From positions 1 to 10,058 of the forward strand of contig WFPR01000027.1 in the NCBI GenBank assembly GCA_015487455.1: 10,058 nt of DNA, in the 5' to 3' direction. The DNA is from Candidatus Bipolaricaulota bacterium. Lineage in GTDB: Bacteria > Bipolaricaulota > Bipolaricaulia > RBG-16-55-9. Below, piece after piece: positions 1-5,918 of this stretch. The stretch's first letter is position 1, and each line of letters begins with the position of its first letter. The notes beneath the pieces are model-generated. The model searched no databases. It saw only the letters and a program-made list of their open reading frames with translations, and was not told the origin of the DNA. Position numbers and translations under genes: made by a program.

Positions 1-791
1 AGCCCGCTCATCACCTCGTCCGCGATCAGCAGCAGCCCGTGTCGGTCGCAGATCTCGCGCACGACGCGCCAGTAGTCGTCGGGCGGGTGGGCGCCGGGGG
101 CGCTCGACCCGGAGATGGGCTCCGCCAGGAACGCCAGCACGTTCTCGGGGCCCTCCTCCAGAACGGCCCGCTCTAAATCTTGGGCGCACTCCAGGGCGCA
201 GCGGTCGGGCGTCAGCCCGAAGGGGCAGCGGTAGCAGTAGGCCGGGGCCACCTTGGCCGCGATCGGGGGCATCAAGGGCGCGAAGGCGCGCCGCCGGGCG
301 GGCTGGCCGCTCAGCGCCAGTGCCCCCAGCGTGGCCCCGTGGTACGCGACCCGCCGCGCCAGCACCTTGAAGCGCGTCCCCTCGCCGCGGGCGAGGGCGA
401 GCTGCCGCGCGATCTTGAGCGCCGTCTCGACGGCCTCCGAGCCGCCCGACACGAAGTACGCCCGCCACGGCCCGCCCCCCGGCGCCGTGCGGGCCAGCCG
501 CTCGGCGGCCGCCAGCAGCGCCGGGGTGGCGAACGTCAGCCCGTGGGCGTAGGCCAGCTCGTGGAGCTGCCCCTCGATGGCCCGCAGCAGCTCGGGGTGG
601 CCGTGCCCCAGCGCGCAGACGGCCGCCCCCGCCGCCCCGTCGAGGTAGCGCCGTCCCGCCTCGTCGTAGAGGTACACGCCCTCGCCGTGGACGACGAGGC
701 GGGGCGTTTGGCCGGGCACCCTCGGGAAGAGGGCCGTCGGCCGACCGGGGCCCGCCCGAGCCTGGGCCCGGGGGGGAGGGGAGACCGTCAC
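1..791 (-). CDS. PLP-dependent class III aminotransferase, N-terminal part (runs off left edge)
   Basis: About 263 residues are present; family members usually have 430-460, so the C-terminal third, including the PLP-binding lysine, lies outside the window. Visible family marks are the N-terminal GVYLYDEAGRRYLDGAAG segment, the cofactor-phosphate loop SGGSEAVETALKIARQ (G117-S118-E119), the ring-stacking Y150-H151-G152, and the strand LLIADEVMSG with D258, which should pair with the PLP nitrogen. The family transfers an amino group from amines or omega-amino acids to a keto acid; the substrate cannot be read here. A four-cysteine cluster (C186, C189, C198, C202) lies between the phosphate loop and D258. 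I chose the GTG start because it forms a GTGA overlap with the iclR stop and lies just after a G-rich Shine-Dalgarno-like run. A later GTG at 719 would remove a conserved-looking LFPR segment. It is probably co-transcribed with and controlled by the upstream IclR regulator. Family is certain, substrate unknown. Confidence 0.9.
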   Translation of the reverse strand, partial: MTVSPPPRAQARAGPGRPTALFPRVPGQTPRLVVHGEGVYLYDEAGRRYLDGAAGAAVCALGHGHPELLRAIEGQLHELAYAHGLTFATPALLAAAERLARTAPGGGPWRAYFVSGGSEAVETALKIARQLALARGEGTRFKVLARRVAYHGATLGALALSGQPARRRAFAPLMPPIAAKVAPAYCYRCPFGLTPDRCALECAQDLERAVLEEGPENVLAFLAEPISGSSAPGAHPPDDYWRVVREICDRHGLLLIADEVMSG

Positions 792-805
792 GGCCCCTCC
801 CCCCC
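770..805 (-). promoter_or_regulatory. Perfect 12-bp hairpin enclosing the iclR stop / aminotransferase start
   Basis: Read on the minus strand, GGGGGGGAGGGG (805-794) is followed by a 12-base loop and then the exact complement CCCCTCCCCCCC (781-770). The loop holds CCG-TGA-CGG-TCT, so a further 3-bp CCG/CGG stem can close over the TGA stop at 790-788. The GTG start of the aminotransferase gene (791-789) lies across that inner stem, and the only Shine-Dalgarno-like sequence (GGAGGGG) is buried in the stem. There is no U-run after it, so it is not an intrinsic terminator. The natural reading is an RNA structure that blocks independent initiation and opens when a ribosome finishes iclR, giving strict translational coupling. 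The structure is seen directly; the function is inferred. Confidence 0.6.
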
Positions 806-1654
806 TTCCCTTTCCCCTTCGCCTTCGCCGTCGTCGGCCTCGCTCGGGCTCGGGGCGTAGAAGCCCTCGGGGTCGTCGTAGCCGAGCGCGCGGGAGAGGG
901 CCTCGCCCGCGCGGCGGACGGTCCGGCCCAGCTCGGCCCAGCGCGCGTCGGGCATCCTGAGCTTCGGCCCGGCGACGCTGACCGCGCCCCGGACGGCCCC
1001 GGTGTAGTCGAGCACCGGCGCGGCCACCGAGCGCACCCCCTCCGCGAATTCCTCGTCGGACGTCGCGTAGCCCTGCCGCCGCACCCGCTCGATCTCCGCC
1101 TTCAAGCGCTCCGGGTCCGTGATCGAGCGGCTCGTGACCTTGTGGAACTCGCCGTGCTCCTGGAGGTAGCGCAGGTGGTCGTCGGGCAGGCAGGCGAGGA
1201 TGGCCTTCCCGTCGGCGGTGCAGTTGAGCGGGCGCCACGCGCCCAGCTCGGCCGTCCAGCGCAGCAGGTGGTCGCACTCGACCTTGGCCACGAAGACGCA
1301 GCGCCGACGGTCGGGCGTCAGCAGCGAGAGGTAGGCGCTCTCCTGGGTTTGGGCCACGAGCCGCTCCAGCACGGGGTACGCGACCCTCGGGAGGTCCAGC
1401 CCCCTCAGGAACGCCACCCCGATGCGGAACGCCTCCAGCCCCAGGGCGTACTGCTTGGTCTTGGGGTCTTGGTGGACGAGCCCCTGGGCGGCGAGGGCGT
1501 TGAGCAGCTTTTGGACGGTCGCGGGGCTGTACCCCGTCTGGCGGGCCAGCTCCCGCACCCCGATGGGCCGCTTGCGCTGGGCTAGGCGCTTGAGCAGCAC
1601 CGCCGCCCGCTCGACCGCCAGCACCGTCCCCTGGGATCGAAACGGCGTTTCCAT
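788..1654 (-). CDS. IclR-family transcriptional regulator
   Basis: The protein has 288 residues; typical IclR proteins have about 250-260. An N-terminal winged helix-turn-helix (about residues 10-75; GVRELARQTGYSPATVQKLL is the recognition region) is followed by the IclR effector-binding domain. Conserved stretches there include TADGKAILACLP, GYATSDEEFAEGVRSVAAPV and GAVSVAG. Such proteins bind as dimers or tetramers to palindromes near their own promoter and respond to small organic acids or aromatics; this effector is unknown. The C-terminus carries an unusual tail of about 28 residues rich in Gly, Glu and Asp. The tail is encoded by the G-rich DNA that forms the hairpin before the next gene. 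I chose the ATG at 1654 over an upstream in-frame ATG at 1759 because family homology begins shortly after it, and because a perfect TTGACA promoter lies between the two. It is divergent from the ABC exporter genes and overlaps the aminotransferase gene by 4 bp. Confidence 0.93.
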   Translation of the reverse strand: METPFRSQGTVLAVERAAVLLKRLAQRKRPIGVRELARQTGYSPATVQKLLNALAAQGLVHQDPKTKQYALGLEAFRIGVAFLRGLDLPRVAYPVLERLVAQTQESAYLSLLTPDRRRCVFVAKVECDHLLRWTAELGAWRPLNCTADGKAILACLPDDHLRYLQEHGEFHKVTSRSITDPERLKAEIERVRRQGYATSDEEFAEGVRSVAAPVLDYTGAVRGAVSVAGPKLRMPDARWAELGRTVRRAGEALSRALGYDDPEGFYAPSPSEADDGEGEGEREGGEGP

Positions 1655-1665
1655 GACGGGGATAC

Positions 1666-1695
1666 GATATACACGAAACCGGCCGGGGCTGTCAA
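1666..1695 (-). promoter_or_regulatory. Promoter of iclR-aminotransferase operon
   Basis: On the minus strand a perfect -35 box TTGACA (1695-1690) is followed after 18 bases by TATATC (1671-1666, four of six matches to TATAAT). Transcription would begin about 1660-1658, only a few bases before the ATG at 1654. No Shine-Dalgarno sequence is visible, so the message would be leaderless or nearly so. An alternative -10 is TATCGT (1669-1664), which would put the start at the ATG itself. Confidence 0.6.
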
Positions 1696-1718
1696 GGGGG
1701 CCCTCCTGGGTCCCCTTG
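1693..1718. promoter_or_regulatory. 11-bp dyad, candidate operator between divergent promoters
   Basis: CAAGGGGGCCC (1693-1703), a TCCT spacer and GGGTCCCCTTG (1708-1718) form an inverted repeat with one imperfect position (G1700 opposite T1711). It overlaps the last three bases of the minus-strand -35 box and lies about 30 bp upstream of the plus-strand -10 candidate. That is where a regulator controlling both divergent units would bind. The adjacent IclR protein is the obvious candidate ligand. The dyad is seen; the binding is inferred. No T-run follows on either strand, so it is not a terminator. Confidence 0.5.
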
Positions 1719-1750
1719 GGGAGGTCGCGGGCCTTCGGGACGGGAGGGCG

Positions 1751-1756
1751 TACAAT
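1751..1756 (+). promoter_or_regulatory. -10 element for the ABC exporter operon
   Basis: TACAAT matches five of six bases of the consensus and stands out in very GC-rich surroundings. Transcription would start near 1763, leaving a leader of about 50 bases ahead of the ATPase ATG at 1813. I see no good -35 box at 15-19 bases upstream and no TG extension, so the promoter may need an activator. Confidence 0.4.
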
Positions 1757-1777
1757 CACCCACGCGCGGCGAGGGCC

Positions 1778-1808
1778 GGAGAGGAAGAGGAGGAAGAGGT
1801 GGTGGAGG
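1778..1808 (+). promoter_or_regulatory. Purine-rich leader with Shine-Dalgarno site
   Basis: Positions 1778-1799 are purines only, and GGAGG at 1804-1808 lies 4 bases before the ATPase ATG. A second AGGAGG-like stretch lies within the purine run. It supports the start at 1813 and suggests efficient ribosome loading. Confidence 0.6.
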
Positions 1809-1812
1809 CGAG

Positions 1813-2571
1813 ATGGGGAGTGGGGAGACGACCCCTCGGATCGAGGTTCGGGACCTGCGCAAGCGCTTCGACGGGGCGTGGGCCGTGGGCGGCGTCTCGT
1901 TCGAGGTGCGGGCGGGGGAGATCTTCGGGCTGTTGGGGCCGAACGGCGCGGGCAAGACGACCACGCTCCGCGTGCTGGCGACGCTGCTGCGCCCGACGGC
2001 GGGGGACGCGCTCGTCAACGGCTACAGCGTGGTCCGCGAGCCCCAAAAGGTGCGGGCCCAGCTGGGGGTGCTCCCCGAGCGGGCCGGGCTCTACGACCGC
2101 CTGACGGCCGCGGAGAACGTCCGCTACTTCGCCCGGCTGCACGGGCTCCCGTCCGGCGCGATCGAGGAGCGCCTGCGCAAGCTCTTTGACGCGCTGGAGA
2201 TCGACTACGGGGACAAGCGGGCCGGACGGCTCTCCAAGGGCATGAGGCAGAAGGTGGCGCTGGCCGCCGCGCTGATCCACGAGCCGCCCGTCTTGATCCT
2301 GGACGAGCCGACCTCGGGGCTCGACGTCCTGGCCGCCCGCCAGGTGCGCCGCTTCATCGCCCGCTGCAAGGGCCCCGGGCGGGCGATCGTGTTCTCGACT
2401 CATCTGATGCACGAGGCCGAGGCGCTCTGCGACCGGATCGCCGTCATGCATCAGGGGCGGATCCTGGCCGTCGGCACCATGGAGGAGCTGCGCGCCGCCT
2501 CGGGCGCCCGGGGCTTGGAGGAGATCTTCGTCCGGCTCGTCGAGGAGGCCCAGCAGGAGGTGGGGCTCTGA
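1813..2571 (+). CDS. ABC transporter ATPase, NatA/DrrA-like
   Basis: The 252-residue protein is a complete ABC nucleotide-binding domain. Motifs are Walker A GPNGAGKTT (residues 42-50), signature LSKGMRQK (140-147), Walker B LILDEP (161-166), D-loop SGLD (168-171) and switch histidine H197. Its Q-loop position is in GVLPERAGLY, with Glu rather than Gln, which is common in NatA-type proteins. It hydrolyses ATP on the cytoplasmic face to power the ABC-2 permease encoded by the next gene. NatAB pairs were first described as sodium exporters, but many relatives export peptides, lipids or drugs, so the substrate is open. The ATG has GGAGG 4 bases upstream. Its stop overlaps the permease start by one base (TGATG), indicating translational coupling. 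Confidence 0.93.
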   Translation: MGSGETTPRIEVRDLRKRFDGAWAVGGVSFEVRAGEIFGLLGPNGAGKTTTLRVLATLLRPTAGDALVNGYSVVREPQKVRAQLGVLPERAGLYDRLTAAENVRYFARLHGLPSGAIEERLRKLFDALEIDYGDKRAGRLSKGMRQKVALAAALIHEPPVLILDEPTSGLDVLAARQVRRFIARCKGPGRAIVFSTHLMHEAEALCDRIAVMHQGRILAVGTMEELRAASGARGLEEIFVRLVEEAQQEVGL

Positions 2572-3710
2572 TGCTCGGCGTCTGGCTCAAGGAGCTGCTG
2601 GAGCACCTGCGGGACGTGCGGACGGTGCTCATCAACGTGATCGCGCCGCTGCTGATCCTGCCGCTGCTCTTCGTGGGGATCGCGTACTTGGCGGCGTCGC
2701 AGGCCGAGCGGGAGGCCGAGCGCGCCCAGCCCATCGCGGTGCTGGGGGCCGACGACGCCCCTCAGCTCGTCGCCTTGCTCGAGGCGCAGGCCCTGCGGCT
2801 CGTGCCCCTCGACCCGGAGGCCGACGACCCGGAGGCGGCGCTCAGGGAGGGGCGCCTTGAAGCTCTCGTCGTCGTCCCGGAGGGCTTCGAGGCGGCCCTG
2901 CAGGCCGGGCGGCCCGCGGGGGCCGTCGTCGTCCGGCACGTCCCGGCCCGGACGGCCTCCCAGATCGCGGCCAACAAGGTGCAAAGCGTCCTCAGGGCCT
3001 ATCGGGACGGGTGGGTGCGTCAGCGCCTGCAGCGGGCGGGCCTCCCGCCCGAGACGCTGGAGCCCTTCGCGATCCGGACCGAGCGGGTGGAGGCGGGCGG
3101 CGGAGGCGGGACGGGCGTGTTCCTGCTGGTCTACTTGCTGGTGCTCTACGCCGCGATCGGCGGCGCGTATCTGGCCATCGACGCGACGGCGGGGGAGAAG
3201 GAGCGGGGGACGCTGGAGATGCTGCTGGCGACGCCCGTCCCGCGGGGCGCGCTCGTCGGGGGCAAGATCCTGGCGACCTTCACCGTGACGTGCCTGTCGC
3301 TGCTGCTGGTCGCGCTCAGCTTGTTGCTCATCCCGCCCCTGGCCCGGGCGCTCCCCTTCGAGGGGGCCGAGGGGCTGATCGAGGAGTTCCGGCTGGCGCC
3401 CGGCCCCGAGCGGACGGCCTGGCTGATCGGGCTGAGCGTCGCGCTGGCCGCGCTCATGAGCGCCGCCAACGTGGCCCTCTACGCCTGGGCGCGCAACTTC
3501 CGCGAGGCCCAGAGCTACGTCGGTTGGCTCACCATTGCGGTGCTGCTCCCCGTGCTGGCCGCCCAGTTCGGCGAGCCCGGCGCGCTGGGGCGGCTGATCC
3601 CCCTCTACAACGTCGCGTGGGCGATGCGCGAGCTGCTCATCGGCCCGCTCCCCGGCGGGGCCCTGCCGCTCATCCTCGGGAGCACGCTGCTGTACGCGCT
3701 CGTGGCCTGA
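2571..3710 (+). CDS. ABC-2 permease, NatB-like, with premature stop near the C-terminus
   Basis: The 379-residue membrane protein partners the preceding ATPase. Layout: first membrane helix about residues 20-41; a large extracytoplasmic domain about 43-180; then membrane helices beginning near 183, 232, 284, 316 and 364. The conserved ABC-2 hairpin segment GEKERGTLEMLLATPVPR lies at about 208-225, as in NatB and related exporters. Start ATG has AGGAGG (2555-2560) 10 bases upstream and overlaps the ATPase stop. The reading frame ends at TGA (3708-3710) inside the last membrane helix. Directly beyond it the same frame continues GLAVRVFRHERVLFRQ and then stops at 3759-3761. That continuation looks like the positively charged cytoplasmic tail usual for this family. 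The annotated protein therefore looks 17 codons short, through mutation, sequencing error or readthrough. Confidence 0.88.
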   Translation: MLGVWLKELLEHLRDVRTVLINVIAPLLILPLLFVGIAYLAASQAEREAERAQPIAVLGADDAPQLVALLEAQALRLVPLDPEADDPEAALREGRLEALVVVPEGFEAALQAGRPAGAVVVRHVPARTASQIAANKVQSVLRAYRDGWVRQRLQRAGLPPETLEPFAIRTERVEAGGGGGTGVFLLVYLLVLYAAIGGAYLAIDATAGEKERGTLEMLLATPVPRGALVGGKILATFTVTCLSLLLVALSLLLIPPLARALPFEGAEGLIEEFRLAPGPERTAWLIGLSVALAALMSAANVALYAWARNFREAQSYVGWLTIAVLLPVLAAQFGEPGALGRLIPLYNVAWAMRELLIGPLPGGALPLILGSTLLYALVA

Positions 3711-3761
3711 GGGCTGGCCGTCCGCGTCTTCCGGCACGAGCGGGTGCTCTTCCGGCAGTGA
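3708..3761 (+). other. In-frame continuation of the permease past its TGA
   Basis: After the TGA at 3708-3710 the frame encodes GLAVRVFRHERVLFRQ and ends with TGA at 3759-3761. NatB-like permeases typically end with a last helix followed by a basic tail of the VRLFRREEVLF type, so this stretch looks like the native tail. TGA is the ordinary stop of most genes in this window, so a reassigned genetic code is not the explanation. A 10-base direct repeat, TCTTCCGGCA (3727-3736 and 3748-3757, in frame), lies here and encodes the two FR-containing segments. Confidence 0.6.
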
Positions 3762-3801
3762 GGGAGGGGGGGAAGTCCAAGGGAACGAGCGAAAGGAGGC
3801 G

Positions 3802-5421
3802 ATGCGCGTGCGCCGTACGCGGGAGGGACTCGTCTGGCTCGTATTGGGGGCCGTCGGGCTGGCCATCGCGCTGACCTTCTACGACGAGGCGTTCCCGATC
3901 GCGGGCGTCGAGCTGACCGTGACGCGCGACAAGGCCCTCCGGAAGGCCCGGGAGGTGTTGGGGGAACGGGGCTTCGCGCTTGAGGGCTACGACTGGGCGG
4001 CGACGTTCACCGCCGACGAGCTGGCCTTGGTCTATCTTCAGCGGACGGTCGGGCTGACCCGGATGAGCGAGCTGGCCCGGGGGGAGGTGCCCGTCTACTT
4101 CTGGCGGGTCCGCGCGTTCCGTCCCCTCCAGAAGGAGGAATACGCCGTGCGGATCGCGCCCGACGGGCGGCTGCTGGGCTTCTCGCGCGAGCTGCCGGAG
4201 GACGCCCCCGGCGCCGACCTTCCCCAGGACGAGGCCCGCGCGCTGGCGGAGGCGTTCTTGGCCGAGCGGGGCGTCGACCTTCAGCGCTACGAGCCCGTGG
4301 AGGCCAGCAGCGAGAGGCGCAAGGCCCGCACCGATCACCACTTCGCCTGGAGGCTCAAGGGCTTCGAGGCGGGGGAGGCGGAGCTGCGCCTCTGGGTGCG
4401 GGTGCAGGGCGACACGATCGGGGGCTTCGGGCGCTTCCTGAAGGTGCCCGAGGCGTTCGAGCGGGCCTACACCCGCGAGCGCTCCCAGGGGACGCTGATC
4501 GCGCTGGCCGTGGGGCTGCTGCTCACGCTCGCCCTGGCCGTCGGCGCCTTGGTCGTGTTCTTGAGGGCCTACCGGGCGGGGGAGCTGCGCTGGCGGTTCG
4601 CCCTGGGCATCGCCCTCGTGATCTTAATCCTGCAGCTCCTCTCGATCGCCAACGGCTGGCCCCTGCTCAAGGCCCAATACCCGACGGAGCTGGACTATGC
4701 CACCTTCCTGGGGATCACGCTGATCGCGAGCGTGGTCGTCGTGTTCATCTACGCCGTCTGGCTGCTCCTGAACGGCGGCGCGGGTGAGTACCTCGCAAGG
4801 CGCCTCTTCCCCCACAGCGTGCGAACGCTGGACGACCTGCTGAGCCGTCGGTTCACCCGCGAGCTGGCCCTTTCCTCGCTGCGGGGCTACGCGCTGGCGT
4901 TCGCGACCCTGGGGTACTTCACGCTCTTCTATTTGGTAGGCCGACGGACGTTCGGGGTCTGGATGCCCGCCGAAGGGCCCTACACGGACATCCTCAACAC
5001 CGTGGCGCCGTTTTTGTACCCGCTGCTCATTGGGTTCGTGGCCGCGACGACCGAGGAGTTCGCCTATCGCTTCTTCGCGATCCCGTTCTTGAAGCCGCGC
5101 CTGGGGCTGTTTGGGGCGCTGCTGTTCCCGGCGATCGTCTGGGGCTTCGCCCACACGACGTACCCCGTCTTCCCCGTCTGGGTGCGCGGGATTGAGGTCT
5201 CGCTCGTCGGGCTGGCGTTCGGCTACTGCTTCGTGCGCTACGACCTCTGGACGGTGTTGGTGGCGCACTACGCGATCAACGCGATCCTCGGGGGGCTGCC
5301 GCTGCTCACCTCGGGGAGCGCGTACTTCCAGCTGAGCGGCGTGGCGGTGATGGCGCTGGGGTTGCTCCCCGCGCTGTTGGCGCTGCCGGGGCTGCGGCGA
5401 CCCCTTCGGGCGGCCGCTTGA
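3802..5421 (+). CDS. CPBP/ABI-family intramembrane metalloprotease with duplicated N-terminal sensor-like domain
   Basis: The protein has 539 residues. The catalytic core is C-terminal and membrane-embedded: E418-E419 and R423 (EEFAYR), F449 and H451 (WGFAH), and H489 with N493 (HYAIN). These are the three CPBP/ABI (Rce1-like) motifs that hold the metal. One membrane helix near residues 10-27 is followed by about 200 soluble, probably extracytoplasmic residues, then further helices from about 231. The soluble part contains two similar units (about 38-134 and 137-218). Each begins with a helix of pattern AxxxLxERGxxLxxY, followed by a strand-rich WRxxxF...GxLxGFxRxLPE part; this resembles PepSY-like folds, but the assignment is tentative. 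The ATG has AAAGGAGG ending only 2 bases upstream. An in-frame GTG at 3808 has better spacing (8 bases) and may be the true start. CPBP proteins are often linked or fused to NatB-type permeases, which fits this position. Target protein unknown. Confidence 0.88.
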   Translation: MRVRRTREGLVWLVLGAVGLAIALTFYDEAFPIAGVELTVTRDKALRKAREVLGERGFALEGYDWAATFTADELALVYLQRTVGLTRMSELARGEVPVYFWRVRAFRPLQKEEYAVRIAPDGRLLGFSRELPEDAPGADLPQDEARALAEAFLAERGVDLQRYEPVEASSERRKARTDHHFAWRLKGFEAGEAELRLWVRVQGDTIGGFGRFLKVPEAFERAYTRERSQGTLIALAVGLLLTLALAVGALVVFLRAYRAGELRWRFALGIALVILILQLLSIANGWPLLKAQYPTELDYATFLGITLIASVVVVFIYAVWLLLNGGAGEYLARRLFPHSVRTLDDLLSRRFTRELALSSLRGYALAFATLGYFTLFYLVGRRTFGVWMPAEGPYTDILNTVAPFLYPLLIGFVAATTEEFAYRFFAIPFLKPRLGLFGALLFPAIVWGFAHTTYPVFPVWVRGIEVSLVGLAFGYCFVRYDLWTVLVAHYAINAILGGLPLLTSGSAYFQLSGVAVMALGLLPALLALPGLRRPLRAAA

Positions 5422-5447
5422 GGGGCTCCGGCCCGAATTGTTACGAT
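5418..5447 (+). promoter_or_regulatory. Promoter candidate for the hicBA module
   Basis: TTGAGG (5418-5423), an 18-base spacer and TACGAT (5442-5447) each match consensus at four of six bases. The -35 overlaps the CPBP stop codon. Initiation near 5454 would give a short leader holding the AGGAGG ribosome site of hicB. Because hicA overlaps the biotin carboxylase start and no promoter is obvious inside hicBA, this promoter may also drive the carboxylase-mutase operon. Confidence 0.4.
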
Positions 5448-5455
5448 GAGGCCGC

Positions 5456-5461
5456 AGGAGG
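5456..5461 (+). promoter_or_regulatory. Shine-Dalgarno site deciding the hicB start
   Basis: AGGAGG ends 5 bases before the ATG at 5467, an ideal spacing. An in-frame ATG at 5446 lies upstream of this site and has no ribosome site of its own, so it is rejected as start. Confidence 0.7.
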
Positions 5462-5466
5462 TCGAA

Positions 5467-5691
5467 ATGGCCGGAAAACGCGAGTTCTACGTGATCATCG
5501 AGGAAGGGGAGGACGGCTACTTGATCGCCGAGGTGCCCCAGCTAAAAGGCTGCTACACGCAAGCCAAAAGCTTGGATGAGCTGATGAAACGTGTCAAAGA
5601 AGCGATCCAGCTTTGCTTGGAGGACGAGGAAGTGCGGGCCGAGCACGCGGAGAACGCTAGGTTCATCGGCATTCAAAAGGTCACCGTATGA
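5467..5691 (+). CDS. hicB: HicB-type antitoxin (short form)
   Basis: The 74-residue protein has the HicB partial RNase-H-like fold pattern: strand FYVIIEEGEDGYLIAEVP, then LKGCYTQAKSLDELMKRVKEAIQLCLE, where a GC turn and a long helix follow the second strand. HicB neutralises the HicA RNase by binding it. This copy ends soon after the core domain and lacks the C-terminal DNA-binding domain of longer HicB proteins, so it may not repress its own promoter. It precedes the toxin gene and overlaps it by ATGA, so the antitoxin is made first. Base composition is lower in GC than the neighbours: 33 of 60 bases at 5521-5580, against 47 of 60 at 7081-7140 in the carboxylase gene. This suggests separate origin or horizontal transfer. 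Confidence 0.85.
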   Translation: MAGKREFYVIIEEGEDGYLIAEVPQLKGCYTQAKSLDELMKRVKEAIQLCLEDEEVRAEHAENARFIGIQKVTV

Positions 5692-5918
5692 ACCCGCGCT
5701 TGCCGATCCTCAAAGGGCATGAGGTCATTCGGGCTTTGGAGAAGGCGGGATTTCAAGTGGTGCGACAGAAGGGGAGTCACGTCCGTCTCAAGCATAAGGA
5801 CGGGCGGGCTGTAACCGTTCCAGTGCACGCCGGGGAGGACCTCGACCGCGGCCTGCTCAAGAAGATTTTGCGGGAAGCAAGGCTCTCTGAGGACGAGTTC
5901 CTGCGGTGTCTACGGTAA
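5688..5918 (+). CDS. hicA: HicA-type mRNA interferase toxin
   Basis: The 76-residue protein has the double-stranded-RNA-binding-like HicA fold. A helix HEVIRALEKAGFQVVRQ is followed by the catalytic strand KGSHVRLKHKDG with histidine H31, then VTVPVHAGEDLDRGLLKKIL and a final helix. HicA toxins cleave mRNA in a translation-independent manner when free of HicB. All expected parts are present, so the toxin looks intact. The start overlaps the hicB stop (ATGA). The 3' end overlaps the GTG start of the biotin carboxylase gene by 13 bp, an unusually close link between a toxin and a metabolic gene. Its last codons and the first codons of the carboxylase share the lower-GC composition. Confidence 0.88.
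   Translation: MNPRLPILKGHEVIRALEKAGFQVVRQKGSHVRLKHKDGRAVTVPVHAGEDLDRGLLKKILREARLSEDEFLRCLR

Noticed and set aside
180..860. Plus-strand open frames over the aminotransferase gene
   Set aside because: The minus-strand frame has clear class III aminotransferase motifs; the plus-strand translations are low complexity.
1655..1759. Longer start for the IclR regulator (ATG at 1759)
   Set aside because: The added 35 residues have no family counterpart, and the region holds a TTGACA promoter and a strong dyad, so it is better read as control DNA.
2074..2103. Glu in place of Gln in the ABC ATPase Q-loop as a defect
   Set aside because: GVLPE is common in NatA-type ATPases and all other catalytic motifs are intact.
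3708..3710. TGA as selenocysteine or reassigned sense codon
   Set aside because: No selenoprotein context is known for ABC-2 permeases, no convincing stem-loop follows, and TGA ends most other genes in the window.
2451..3866. Long open frame on the minus strand opposite the permease
   Set aside because: Its protein is rich in Arg, Pro, Gly and Gln with no domain, and the opposite strand encodes a clear ABC-2 permease; long antisense frames are expected at this GC content.
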